The notes beneath the pieces are model-generated. The model was not told the origin of the DNA. It worked only from the letters and a program-made list of their open reading frames with translations, and made no database searches. A DNA stretch of 64,000 nt from Clavulina sp. PMI_390 (Eukaryota; Basidiomycota; Agaricomycetes; Cantharellales; Hydnaceae). The stretch spans positions 272,066 through 336,065 of the forward strand of contig WIDE01000031.1 of assembly GCA_015039315.1 (NCBI GenBank), given 5' to 3'. Of the stretch, positions 1 through 10,489 are shown in pieces. Numbering within the stretch: position 1 is the first letter of the stretch; every line of letters begins with the position of its first letter. The translations under genes were made by a program, and so were the position numbers.

Positions 1-69
1 TTTTTGCTGGACAGGTGATGTCCTTATATACATGTTGCAGAGCATAGCCACAAGGTAAGGATCAGCAAT

Positions 70-312
70 CTGGAAACCAATCAGGAATGTTCCACAAAAT
101 GGGAAACCAATGAGATCAAAGAATTAGGTCCAAGGTAAGGGTAACGAATGAGGATCAAGAAAGTAGACACCAATCAAAATCAAGAAGAGGAGATGACCAA
201 TGACATTAAAGTATCAGTCAGCAAATCAAATGGGCATAGGCTGACGAATCAAAAACAAGAAAAGGATCAACCAATCAGAATGAGAGACATTAGTCAGCCA
301 ATTAGTATCCAG
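70..312. repeat. Degenerate CCAATCA-type short repeat tract
   Basis: About eight or nine spaced copies of a motif close to (A/G)ACCAAT(C/G)A, usually followed by an A/G-rich stretch such as ATCAAAG or ATCAAG, lie at irregular spacing of about 22-35 nt. The tract is purine-rich on this strand. A 79-residue open frame crosses it, but its composition (Gln, Lys, Glu, Asn) simply reflects the repeat, so I do not call a gene. It may be a decayed minisatellite; CCAAT-box function is possible but unsupported. Confidence 0.5.
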
Positions 313-471
313 GGAAGTGGAAAGAGAGAAGAAGAAATGGAAAGGTGGAAGGCCAAAAGGAAGTGGTACCGGGTCTATGGGTTTTGAGCTGCTACCATAT
401 TAGGAAGTCAGAATTTCCTGGTTCAAATGCGAAAATGAGAGGTATCTGACCCACACACCATATTCCCTTCT

Positions 472-1259
472 ACAGCGTCAAGACGCAATTTTGGGACAGG
501 GTGTGTAGCACCCTTACCGAGCTTCCCACTCTCTGAAGTCTAAAGATCATGCTGAATGGCCAAATGCTCGGCCCCAAACTGATGCACCACGATCGAGTCT
601 CATTACCTGTTGTCAACCATATAGAGACTAACGACCTCGCGATTTGGCTCTACATCAACACCCCCTCCGTCTCTTTGGTCACTCTCATGAATTTGAGAGG
701 ATACGCTCCCCTAGTTCAACATGGAATAAGCAAACACAACCACACCGAGCCCCTTGACCTTCTTGGAGAGCTTCCTATCCACAAATTAACGCTTGTAAGA
801 TTCAACCTTGACCCTGACGAAACCAAGCCCATTCTACGAGCCTGCGACAAGGCCACAACCCTGCAGCTCAAGGATTCATCACACTACTGGAATTTTTTTA
901 TGCTAATTGTAGAGGAGCGAGAGGGTAAATGTGGGCATGAGGGAGCAAAGCCGCTGTTGGGAATGAGTGCAGCCACAACGTTGACTCTTCCAGAGCTGAA
1001 GACTATATTGGTTGACAAACATTCTCATACAGGATTTGTTGGGGATCAGGCGATAACCAGCAAAAAGCAAATGGCAGATCGCCTACAAGGCGTAGCGTCG
1101 GAAGTGAAGTGGTCATTTTGGGTAACCCCTCGGGTAGGCAGTCCCGATCCCATCCGAGGATCGGTTACTTGTCGCCAACTTTGGTTGCATTTGCTTAATC
1201 TTATGGTCGCCTCTGGCCACAATCAGAATTACTGCCTTACACGCATGAAATTGCCGTAG
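472..1259 (+). pseudogene. F-box family II relic, C-terminal half
   Basis: The frame beginning near 472 matches the C-terminal leucine-rich half of the next gene (1510-2862): QFWxxVCxTLxxLPxL, then SLPxVxxIxTNxxAIWxxINTP, LLGxLPxxxL and the tail region ending with VKWSFW. No F-box or N-terminal repeats are present upstream. An in-frame TGA lies at 534-536, so an ATG-initiated product could only start at 549 (236 residues). The last 40 or so residues do not match the family tail, so the original stop was lost or the frame slipped. I read it as a truncated, non-functional copy. Confidence 0.75.
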
Positions 1260-1509
1260 TATTTCTGAAGCACACCAGTCAGATTATGCAGGAAATTGTG
1301 ATGTATATTCGAGCGCGCAGATCCAGAACGCTTCCTCCTACGTATAAATTCACAGTGCATGGCCTCCTAGCTTTGTGAGCTCTTAGCCCACGATCAACAA
1401 TCACAAGCAACTACAACAATCCCGCCCCTCGGTGAGTCGCACCAGTGGATTGTGAGCTGAACGTTAAAAATAACTACAAGAGAAATAAAAACTGATATTT
1501 CCTAAATGT

Positions 1510-2862
1510 ATGATTAGTTTTAGCAACCTCCCAGCAGAGCTACTGCTGGAGGTTCTTGAGATCGCTGTCATTACTGCAGGTGACGAACTGGCAAGATGAC
1601 ACACTCTTGTTACCTTGTCCTCAATAAGCTCTCACCTACGCAAGCTCGCTGTTGATTACGCTCTATTGTGGTCCGAGATTCGTGTTAATACTCATCATGG
1701 AGGTGTGGAGGTTTGGACAAGGCCGACTGCGGTTACTCGCGCGGATCTTGATAGGGTCAGCACGTTTCTACAAAGATCGCGGCGATCTCCGATCGACCTC
1801 GATATCTTTCGATCGCTCAAGCAATGGTCGCGGCTTACACCAGAAGAGATGCTATCCATTAATTCAGACTGGAGGTCCATGTATAGCCTCTTACTTCCAC
1901 ACATTTCGCGATGCTGCTCTGTGTCCATCAGCTTTGCAGATGCGGATGTACAAATGAACTCAGAGGAGGTTCATCCTCTGCAGCTCTTGGGGCTCGCTCA
2001 GCCCTTGATTTTACGAAAGCTCAGGCTCTGGAGTCATCCAAGCGGCTTGGACCCAACTGAGTGGGATAGCTGGAATCTTTCTCCTGAGGATGTCCCACTT
2101 CAAACGATCAGTTTTACCTCTGTCTCGGAGTATCTTCCTGCTACAATTGATATGCCTTGGCCCATGCTGTCAGCTCTTGAACTCGACGTCAAAGGGCAGT
2201 TCTGGGCCAACGTCTGCTATACTCTTGCCCAACTTCCTTGCCTCCAAAATCTGAACATTACGTTACAGGGCAGCATGCCCAGCCCAGAAGTTGCACTCTC
2301 AGTCCAGATCTCACTACCTCTCGTCGAACGCATCTTAACGAATAATATCGCAATTTGGCATCACATCAATACACCTCATATCTCCTTCATCACTCTTGAC
2401 CGGGTGGACACAGACAATCCACTAGTTCGGAGCAAAATGGGCGATCGCGGTCGCTCTGATCTCCTATCCCTTCTCGGGAAGCTGCCTGTGCAACACTTGA
2501 AGTTTTCAAGATTCCGCCTCACTCCTCAGATGATCGCACCCGTCCTCCGGGCGTTCACCAAAGTCGAAACCTTACAGTTTGAAACCACGCATGATCTTTG
2601 TGGGATCCTGGCGATGCTTGCAGAGGAGCGAGAGAGGAGTTACAATATGGCAGACGAAGACCGCCATAGGGAAGAGCATCTCGCTCCAGATTTGACCTTT
2701 CCACTGCTGAAAACCGTTTTGCTTGACGATCGATATACCGGGGGGATCCACGACGATGCTGTTTTCAGAAGCATGAAGGATGTCGTGAATCGCTTGCGAG
2801 CCTTATCCTTGGATGTTACGTGGTCAGTTGAGTGGCCACTTGGCGTTGCGAAACCCATGTGA
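1510..2862 (+). pseudogene. F-box/LRR protein, family II, one in-frame TGA
   Basis: ATG 1510 opens with SNLPAELLLEVLEIAV, the first half of an F-box, and after the stop the same frame continues through the second half (LRKLAVDYALLW) and the leucine-rich body to the family end. The frame is broken only once, by TGA at 1597-1599 (codon 30), where intact paralogues have a residue before the NTITSV motif. Without the stop the product would be about 450 residues, the normal family length. Family role (known): F-box proteins bind Skp1 and bring substrates to SCF ubiquitin ligases. A TATA-like GTATAAAT near 1341 and possible leader sequence precede it. It could be a fresh pseudogene, a null allele or a sequencing error; no splice sites neatly remove the stop. 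Confidence 0.75.
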
Positions 2863-2989
2863 TGCGAGTGACAGGATACACTTCTATAACTCTGGCTAAC
2901 GCGAAATAATTGCAAAGGCCGGTCTCACTAGGGTAAGAGATTATTCTTCCCTGATGTAACTATGCGTTGCTTAGCCTCTTTTTTCTAGC

Positions 2990-3075
2990 ACATTGGCCAT
3001 TTGAATCCCAAAAAGTGTGAAGTATATTAAAGCGCACAGCGCCAAAATGCCTCTCTTTACATATACATGCACAGT
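2990..3075 (+). repeat. Relic of a family II F-box promoter
   Basis: This stretch resembles 1295-1360, upstream of the 1510 gene: a tATATT core, GCGC(A)CAG, a CT-rich spacer and then CACAGTGCA in the same order and at similar spacing. No F-box coding sequence follows; the next feature is the 3' end of the secreted protein gene. I infer the edge of a third tandem unit that lost its coding part. Confidence 0.45.
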
Positions 3076-3147
3076 GCAATTTACACCATCCTCGAGGAAA
3101 GATTATAGTGCGCGATGAGGGTGTAGAATAAGATTTAGACAAGACGT

Positions 3148-3832
3148 CTACAGCCAGGTCCAGGTGATGGGGATACGGCCGAGGGACTCATCGGCAAGGT
3201 CGCTGAAGGCCGAAGGAGACTGGTGATGGAAATAAAGAGGGTCAGGTCGAGTCGGCTAGGAGATGGTTGAGAAAGAGATGAGAACTTACGAGGTCAAGGT
3301 CGAACTCGGCGCAGCTGTAGCAGCGGTCAGTGATCGAGACAGTAACGCTCTTGCCGCCGTAGCTGACGGCGACTTGGTGACCACAGATGGGGTTGTTCTG
3401 ACAGGTCAATTGAATCAGGTTAGGTTGATTCTGATGATCTCATCAGCAGAATGACTCACGTTGGGGTTGGTGCCGGTGTAACCAGGGTAGGTACTGTATG
3501 TCGTAGAAGATGTTGGTTATGAGCGCCAAAGGAACATCGAAGAGCAGGGAATGATGAATTGCACATACTCAAAGATGGTCGTGCTGACAGCAGCAATGAG
3601 ATCAGTGTCGCTGTTGGTGATACCGCAAGCACCAAGACCAGGGCTGAAGTAGCAAATCGTGATGAGCATGCGAGCAAGTAGAGAAGGAGAATTTCTAGGC
3701 TCACTAGAAGTAGGTGCCTTCACCGGACTCGGTGCCAGAGAACTGGCGGGTCTCGAGCTCCTGAGCCTTGGGGATGGCGCTGGCAGAGGCAACAGCGGCG
3801 ACGGCGGCAACGAAAGGAATGAAGAACTTCAT
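3148..3832 (-). CDS. Small secreted double-psi beta-barrel (RlpA/barwin-like) protein
   Basis: Five exons (3705-3832, 3569-3643, 3460-3493, 3290-3397, 3148-3219) joined by four GT..AG introns of 61-75 nt give 138 residues. Residues 1-19 are a hydrophobic signal peptide ending in SASA; a short propeptide-like segment with KAQELETR follows. The rest fits the RlpA-like double-psi beta-barrel fold frequent in Agaricomycetes: GEGTYFYPGLGACG, then NPICG, a VAVSYGGKSVTVSITDRC stretch, and AFSDLAD with a G-x-I-P-I-T-W end. Four cysteines (49, 84, 105, 108) could form two disulfides. Proteins of this type are extracellular and are related to barwin and expansin domains; the substrate is unknown. I see no catalytic claim to make. 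A TATA box lies 113 nt upstream of the start. Confidence 0.88.
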
Positions 3833-3944
3833 TGTGTAGTAAGAGTGAGAGTGGGGGTGGTGAGCCTGAAAGAAGGACTGGGCTTGAGAGAGTGCGAGTG
3901 AGGTAGCTTGCTTGGTGAGCCAGAACACATCACATCCCAGGCAG

Positions 3945-3951
3945 TTTTATA
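3945..3951 (-). promoter_or_regulatory. TATA box of the secreted protein gene
   Basis: TATAAAA reads on the minus strand about 113 nt upstream of the ATG at 3832, a spacing that leaves room for a leader of roughly 80 nt. It is the best core promoter match upstream of this gene. Confidence 0.55.
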
Positions 3952-5129
3952 GCCGAAAGACGGTTGGATGGAGATCGGTGAAGGAGACAGAGACTGCTAG
4001 GAGACTCGGCTTGTACGGCGAGGGTGCCAATGTTGTAGAACGGAGTCGTGACGACACCGTTAGCGCTCGTCCAATATGGGATGACGAGAGGCACACGATA
4101 TTTGGTTAATAAAACACACGATGCGCCAGGGGATGGACTGTTACGGCGGGGTAGGGCGCATATAGCCAATATGTTGCTTGATCGCGAAACGGGATACGCC
4201 CCGCTCTCGAGCCTTCCATTCGGGTTGCCGCCAATTCTGAGAAAGAGAAGAACATCAACAAACTCGGAGGTATCACGGCTGGGAGATGAAACAAGCACTA
4301 GCGAGACAATAGATGCATTGTTACTGCGGAATGCAGTGATCAGGCAGAGTCGAGGGTCACCAATATAAGAGGTTGTCAATTGATCGGCAGACAATAAAAC
4401 TCTAACTCGATCGTCTCGGCTTTAATTTTCTGCTCCACAAATATCCTGAGACAGTTATTGACTAGGAAGTGTCGGACCGCGTAACGGGCTGAAAATGAGC
4501 GAGAACCACAGCACGAGCAGTGGTCCGGTGGCGTCCGAGCAAGATCGCCAATTTCGGAGCAATTCATAGATATTTCCAGGGCTTTTTAAGGGGCCCTGAG
4601 CGTATGATAATATCGGAGTGAAATCATGCTGATATTCCGATGCCAAGCTGAGCCCAGGAATGAAAAATATTGGCAATAGGTGGATATTTTTAGCACCCAT
4701 TGGCAGATGTTCACTCGAAACTGATGGCGCACGCTCTCCGATGATTATAGAACATCAGTTAGAGGAGATGAAGGGTAGATTCGCTCAGCCGAGTTGATGC
4801 GGGTGCTACCAGCATAACGTGCTCACTCTCAAAATCTCGTCATGATGCAGATTGCCCAGGTATTCGCGCTTCTCGAGGTTTGTTACCGACTACCATGACC
4901 TTAAAAATAGCTTGGGAGCAGTACACACTCTTCAGTGTCAAGATGGGGCCAATACAAGCACCCTCTTGTGAGCCAGTTACTCAGTGGGAAGTCGTCGCCG
5001 GACCAACATCGTCGCCGATGTAACGCGTCGTCCACACAACGCGTCACAGAACAGTGACGAACCTGAACGAACACCGAACACCGCATTCATCCTCCACCCC
5101 ACCGACCCTCACCCACTCAAAAGTCAGAA
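3952..5129. other. Intergenic region without recognisable gene
   Basis: About 1.2 kb between the divergent secreted-protein and NudC genes. Open frames of 60-154 residues occur on both strands, but none has a recognisable motif, plausible splice pattern or resemblance to the relics elsewhere in the window. The proximal part before 5130 is presumably the NudC promoter. Confidence 0.6.
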
Positions 5130-6262
5130 ATGTCCACGAGCGCGATCGATTCCGATCCTGTGCCTACCCCTGTGTCCGCGCTGGATGCACCCCTGAAGAA
5201 ATACAATGATATGACGGAAGAGGAGCGCAACGAGTTCGATCGACTGGCGAGGAAGAAGGAAAAGGAAGAGCAAGATGGTCCGTCTTGATTCCATAGTCTG
5301 AGTGTGCTTTATCGTGTGTGCTATGAGCGGATATATGATACTAAAACAATGTCTCCAACAAATTCTACCACTTTTGTTAAATCGACACTTTGGCGCTGTG
5401 GCGCTCCCGCCGCGCTTGACTGCCTCGTGCATTGTTCTGGCCTTTGAACTATAGCTCTTCCATACAGATGGACACAGGTCCTCGGAGAAGTAGACTTGAC
5501 CGTCCCAGTGCCCAAAGGCACTCGCGGACGTGACCTCGTGGTGGTGATCAAGAAGGATAAGCTGAGTGTGGCGCTCAAGGGCAAAGAGCCAATCCTCGCT
5601 GGTGATCTATCAAAATTGATCAAGGTGGAGGAGAGCACGTGGACTATCGGTGCGTCTGATTTATCTATATCTCTCTCCCATTGTCAATTTCGAGCTCACT
5701 GACTGTTGCTGCTGAATCGCTGTGCATTTGTCATATGCGATGACGGTGTTCATCTCCTTACCATGAACAGAGGACCAGTCAACTGTTCTCATTCACCTCG
5801 AGAAGATCAACAAGATGGAGTGGTGGGAGCACGTCCTAACGCACCACCCCAAGATTGATACCAAGAAGATCGTGCCGGAGAATAGCAAGCTGAGCGACCT
5901 TGACGGTGAGACGAGGGGCTTTGTGGAGAAGATGATGGTGCGGTTTCTTTACCTACTCCAAAACATGCGCGCCTATCTCGCTAACTGACTTTATTTCGTT
6001 CCTTTATCACAGTTCGATAACGCGCAAAAGGTTCGTGAGGGTTGGCACGAGTCGATGACCAGAAGAAAAGCTGACCAGTATTGCTAATAATTTACAGCAA
6101 ATGGGCAAACCCACTTCGGACGAGATCAAGAAGATGGAGGTGAGTCTCTTAGGATCATCTCATCGTCGACCACGCTTGTTAACTCTTTTGCATCACTAGG
6201 CACTCAAAAAGTTCCAAGCTCAACATCCCGAACTCGATTTCTCCAAAGCCAAGATCTCTTAG
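5130..6262 (+). CDS. nudC: Nuclear movement protein NudC (CS domain)
   Basis: Six exons (5130-5277, 5455-5649, 5771-5937, 6013-6030, 6098-6139, 6200-6262) give 210 residues; all phases close. An acidic, charged N-terminal region ([14 protein letters not shown], then an RKKEKEEQ helix) precedes a CS/p23-like domain that starts [19 protein letters not shown]. The NudC signatures follow: [15 protein letters not shown], the [17 protein letters not shown] strand pair, WWEHVL, and a C-terminal [18 protein letters not shown] segment. Known role: a chaperone-like cofactor of LIS1/dynein in nuclear migration. Exon 4 is only 18 nt. It is convergent with MRPL4, 149 nt away. Family length and order are normal and nothing looks broken. 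Confidence 0.93.
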
Positions 6263-6411
6263 TTGCACATTCCTTGGTGTTTGTCAGCTTTTTCCGAAAC
6301 GCTTGCTCTCATTTTCATCTCTTATGTCGAGTCATGTCCGTCGTGTCCTGTATCATCATCATTGCCAGGGGTTTCCAAATATGAATTCTAGTGTATTATT
6401 AGATGGGGTGA

Positions 6412-7636
6412 CTATGCGTGGGTAGAGGACGATGCGAAGAGGGGGAAGTATGCGGAAAGAGGTAATAAGGATGGCGACGAGTGAGCAAGCCCAAGACCGA
6501 ACACAGACGAGGATGCGGACCGGATAGGAGCGGGAGAAGTGAGTTCGGCGACGGGCTTTTCGGAGGTCTTCCCGAGAGCTTCGATGAAATAATCAACTGC
6601 CGCAATATCGAGAACGAGGCGCTTCCACCACAAGGCATCGTACACCGTCAGGTCCTTAGCCAGCACAACGTGGGCATGCTGGAGGTTCCTCGTTGCAAGT
6701 TCGAGGTTCTTCGGAACAGCCTCCTCACCTCCAATGACGAGCAGCACCTTATTCTGCTCGTCGCTCGCCCAGCCCTTGGTGCGCAGACGGCGGTCGAGGT
6801 CACCCGTCTTGAGGGACGGCCATGATCGCAGATCATGCACAACCTCCAGGTTGCACTCGCGCACTTTCGCGCTGAGCGCAACACGCATGCCCATCTCGCG
6901 CACTTTGCGATTCAGCTTGGTGCTAAAGTCGCGCGGGATCTTTGGCCATGCGCGACCACCACCACGAAGCATAGGGCTGCCTGCGTCCCTCAGACGCGCG
7001 CGACCACTGCCCTTTTGAGGACGTAGCTTCTTGTTCGAGGCAGAGACTTCGTAGCGGGATTTGGACTTGGCGAGACCTTTACGAAGTGAGTCGAGGTGCC
7101 AGACGACGCATGAATGCAGGATGTCTTTGCGCAACGGTGCGTCGAAGATGGGAGAGGGAAGCGAGACGACTTGGCGCGATGCACGAGACTCGAAACGTTC
7201 TCGAGGGATGAGGTTGTTCATCTGGAGGAAGACTGCCTCATCTTCTGCAGAGGAGAGGAACGAAGACGATGCGTGCTCTGGTTTCATGAATTCCCAACAT
7301 GCAAAAAATTTGAATTGAATGCTGGTTAGTGGGTGGCCACCCGCAAGTTCAAGTTTCGAGTATGGGGAGTAACGTACTGGATGATGTAGAAGGGAGCTGA
7401 GAGATAAGCTCAAAGGATTCCTCCTCATTGGGAAACGGCAAGTCCTCCAGAACAGTTTCTGAAGCAGCCTCCGTCGACGATGTCACGACATCAGCAACTG
7501 TGGTGGCATATGCGCGACGTTGGGGCTAGACCAGAGAGTCCAACGCGTTAATTCACCATTTAAACACAGCATAAGCACAACTCACCACCAGGAAACGTGT
7601 TCGCAGCAATCTGCTCGCTGCTCGTGCCGTCGACAT
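6412..7636 (-). CDS. MRPL4: Mitochondrial large-subunit ribosomal protein uL4m
   Basis: Exon 1 (7586-7636) encodes an Arg-rich, acid-free start (MSTARAASRLLRTRFLV) typical of a mitochondrial presequence; exon 2 begins at 7525. The L4 core is in the long last exon: PIFDAPLRKDILH, the KSRYEVSASNKKLRPQKGSG RNA-binding loop, GGGRAWPKIPRDFS and the MGMRVALSAKVR helix. The second intron is ambiguous. A GTACGT donor at 7377 with an acceptor leaving exon 3 at 7277 gives 354 residues; donor 7373 with acceptor at 7322 gives 370. The end carries a Ser/Ala/Pro-rich extension of about 45 residues beyond the usual L4 end. It is divergently arranged with RPS16. Confidence 0.9.
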
Positions 7637-8006
7637 TTCTGAGCGTGGGATAAATCACGTGGTGGCTGGGTGGAATGCTGTGTTCAATTTGGCGCCGGCG
7701 CTAAAGTGGGTTGCCAGTCGAAGCGTCGAAGCGCCGACAAACTGTAAACAACAACACCCCGACTGTCCTCCATCCGTACCCCAGCTTCGAGCTCTGTAAG
7801 TTTGAGACACTCTCTTGCTATCAAATCGTATTCTTGCACTCCGAAATACATCGGAAACTGTCAAAACCGCGACTCGATTCGTGCCTCTTGCACTCGCCAA
7901 TCAATCTTCTGTCAATCCACAGCATAAAGTTCTGACCCTTGGTCTCTGTGTTTGCATCTATTCTCTAAACTAGTCTGCTCGTCGCGCCTTCCCCTTCTTT
8001 GCAATC
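7637..8006. promoter_or_regulatory. Bidirectional promoter between MRPL4 and RPS16
   Basis: The 370 nt between the two divergent start codons hold no open gene. A CT-rich run shortly before the RPS16 ATG resembles the pyrimidine-rich starts usual for fungal ribosomal protein mRNAs. No TATA box is evident. The arrangement suggests shared control of a mitochondrial and a cytosolic ribosomal protein; that is inference. Confidence 0.5.
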
Positions 8007-8659
8007 ATGTCGGTAAACGCTGTTCAAACTTTCGGTAAAAAGAAGGTATGTTTGTGCTACCACTCTCCTCGATCCACCTATATCCAAGCATGATCTGATT
8101 CGATGCATCTCATGTGCCATCCATTATGCTTTTCTTTCATCCCTACGTGCACCATATTCAATCTCATACTCGATGCATAACCCTCCATTCAGACCGCCAC
8201 CGCCGTCGCGCATGCTCGCGAGGGCCGCGGTCTCGTCCGCCTCAACGGCTCTCCCATAAGCCTCGTCAAGCCCGAGGTCCTGCGCTACAAGGTCTACGAG
8301 CCCATCTTGGTCGTCGGCGAGGAGGCCTTCTCGCGCATCGACATGCGCGTGCGCGTCAAGGGTGGTGGCCACGTCTCGCAGGTGTACGCCATCCGCCAGG
8401 CGATCGCAAAAGCCCTCGTGGCGTACTACGCCAAGTACGAGGATGCCGCTGAGGCTATTGCGCTCAAGAAGGCGCTTGTCACCTACGACAGGACTTTGCT
8501 GATCGCTGATCCCCGTCGTATGGAGCCGAAGAAGTTCGGTGGTGGTGGTGCCCGTGCACGGAGGCAGAAATCGTGCGTTCTTCCTCTCGTTTGCATCTAT
8601 TACATCGTACTGTGTTCTTACTATCATCCTCTGCTTAATCATAAAACAGTTACCGTTAA
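8007..8659 (+). CDS. RPS16: 40S ribosomal protein S16 (uS9)
   Basis: Three exons (8007-8045, 8193-8572, 8650-8659) give exactly 142 residues, the usual eukaryotic length. Exon 1 encodes [13 protein letters not shown]; exon 2 carries the core [48 protein letters not shown] and [12 protein letters not shown]. The last exon supplies only the end of the universal SYR tail: codon TC|T, TAC, CGT, stop. A 10-nt terminal exon is unusually small but required for the conserved end. Known role: decoding-site protein of the small subunit whose C-terminal Arg contacts P-site tRNA. Confidence 0.97.
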
Positions 8660-8704
8660 ACTATTCCGCTCCTATTGTCTTGGTCTGCTTCGCATGCTAC
8701 TTCG

Positions 8705-8780
8705 TACACCATGTCTCCATGTTTTCACCAGTATGAAATGCATTCCACATCTAACCATCTACCTTGAAAGTCTCACTACC
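8705..8780. repeat. 76-bp repeat, copy A (3' flank of RPS16)
   Basis: Matches 10650-10725 over 76 nt with four mismatches that I can count and no gaps. It begins 46 nt after the RPS16 stop codon and is probably part of the RPS16 3' untranslated region. The second copy lies downstream of an F-box gene in the same orientation. Confidence 0.9.
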
Positions 8781-9145
8781 AAGCCATCTGCACTTAACCC
8801 TAAGCTTTTATTGGCGCTACACCCTTGATCTCACACGCCCTGTTCTCAGTCCCATCACATCTGATAACTATATGACATGGGCATCAAAGAACCGCAAGCG
8901 GTATCTTTCGTTTAGCCCTCACAGTAGAAGCGTGGGTATTACGAGCTTTAGTTGGATGTGATCGGAAAAATCAAAGAGCATTTCCTGCGGCCCTGGGCTA
9001 TCAATGATCTGGCATAACATCTTACACTTGTTTTGTTGACATCAGGTTGGTCACACAGTTGGCTCGAGGTTTGTGTCGCTCCCTTTTGCCCGTTGCTCTG
9101 TCTCGAAGTTGACCAGCATTAAACGGCTCATGCGCCAGTTTCTAC
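8781..9145. other. Intergenic region upstream of F-box gene
   Basis: No coding sequence recognised. It holds the presumed promoter of the F-box gene at 9146. The short open frame near 8764 has no recognisable features. Confidence 0.5.
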
Positions 9146-10489
9146 ATGGATCGCCTCCCTTTTGAACTCATTTCTCACATCTTCATCCTTGGATGTGACT
9201 TTGCGGGCTTTGACGACTTCATCGATTCACGCTTTCGCTCGGTGAATCCCCCCGATGCATCGGATGAGACTGAAAACTGGGATTTGAAATGGGATTTTTA
9301 TCGCGTTAACATCACCTCCGTGTCCAAGTCATGGAGAGAAATCGCATACACCACGAGCGACTTGTGGACAATCATCAGCATCAGGTACATGAACCTGTAC
9401 GCGGACACGTCTCTCAACTTTATCGAAGAATCACTGGAGCATTCGAAAAACCAGCCTCTTGATATCATCTTTTGCGGCGTTTCCTCGGAAGCGAGGCACA
9501 TGTCGGTTATCTGGAGTCTAGTGTATCCCATATTGCCGCGATGTCGTTCGCTTCATATGATTATTCCATCGACTGCGTTCTACTCAATGACTCCACTACC
9601 GGAAGACCTTGGGCTGCTTGAAGAAGCCAATTTCATATCCAATTCTGGGGATGAGATTTCAGATATAAGGCTCTTCCCAACTCCCTCGTACCTACCTCGA
9701 CTCCGTCAATTGAGGATTATGAACTTGGATGGAGGCACTATTTATGCTGCACCCTTGGAGGATCTACATGAATTCATATATGACTACCAGAGTGGTATCA
9801 TGACCTCAGTACTAGAACGATTGCGTCACGCACACCAGCTGGTGCTGAACTGTTCTTTCTATCATCACGATGTACTACCCGGACCGGTGGAGTATCCTAA
9901 TCTCCAGGCTATCGAGTTCTTTGATGATTTCATCATAGACTTCACTCGTGCACCTAATCTCCTCCAACTCACTACAGACCGATTAGGTTTCTTAGAGAAA
10001 TTGAAGCCTGACACCTGCCCAAATGTTCGTGAAATCAATATACGATATTGCAATGTGGACATATGGCCGTTCAATTGGCTGTGGCTTCTGCCTGAAGACG
10101 TGCCACAGCATCAACTCATGCCCTCTGTCGAGATACTCCGCCTACCTCCGCTAAATGAAGAGACTTTGCGAACTAGCCTCGTCATGCTTCTAGAATCCAA
10201 TTCATCTTATACCGACAGATCCACCCCCACAACTCCCCCACGTCGATCTTTCCCATCGCTTCGAACGCTATTCTGTGGAGCGCTTCTACCGCCTCAAAGT
10301 GATATTCCCTTCACGGTATTGGACGGGAATCTCGATGATGCTTTCATTCAGCTGTTACAACAACGGCCTTTGCTTTCGGTTATCGTACCAGATACGATCA
10401 TGACGCTAGATTTTATGGATTTTCTTGCGCCCGAGTTGCGAAAGCGAATACTCAACAGTGATCGTGGGCCTGAACCGCCGTTTTATTAG
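9146..10489 (+). CDS. F-box/LRR-like protein, family I
   Basis: A single-exon gene of 447 residues. Residues 1-17 (MDRLPFELISHIFILGC) form the first F-box helix. An insertion of about 40 residues, variable between paralogues, precedes the second half, VNITSVSKSWREIAYTTSDLW. The rest is an irregular leucine-rich body (YLPRLRQLRIM, SVEILRLPP, SLRTLFC) and a tail conserved in the family: LLQQRPLLSVIVPDxIMT, LAPELRKRILNSD. Known for F-box proteins: Skp1 binding and substrate selection by SCF ubiquitin ligases; the target is unknown. The start is fixed by the family-wide MDxLPxELISHIF motif. The two other members lie at 11074 and 17042 on the same strand. Confidence 0.85.
   Translation: MDRLPFELISHIFILGCDFAGFDDFIDSRFRSVNPPDASDETENWDLKWDFYRVNITSVSKSWREIAYTTSDLWTIISIRYMNLYADTSLNFIEESLEHSKNQPLDIIFCGVSSEARHMSVIWSLVYPILPRCRSLHMIIPSTAFYSMTPLPEDLGLLEEANFISNSGDEISDIRLFPTPSYLPRLRQLRIMNLDGGTIYAAPLEDLHEFIYDYQSGIMTSVLERLRHAHQLVLNCSFYHHDVLPGPVEYPNLQAIEFFDDFIIDFTRAPNLLQLTTDRLGFLEKLKPDTCPNVREINIRYCNVDIWPFNWLWLLPEDVPQHQLMPSVEILRLPPLNEETLRTSLVMLLESNSSYTDRSTPTTPPRRSFPSLRTLFCGALLPPQSDIPFTVLDGNLDDAFIQLLQQRPLLSVIVPDTIMTLDFMDFLAPELRKRILNSDRGPEPPFY

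Noticed and set aside
148..387. 79-residue plus-strand open frame
   Set aside because: Composition follows the CCAATCA repeat; no motif, and the frame ends outside the tract without any domain.
3930..4394. 154-residue minus-strand open frame in the secreted-protein/NudC spacer
   Set aside because: No recognisable domain, no neighbouring exons, overlaps other frames of similar length; likely chance.
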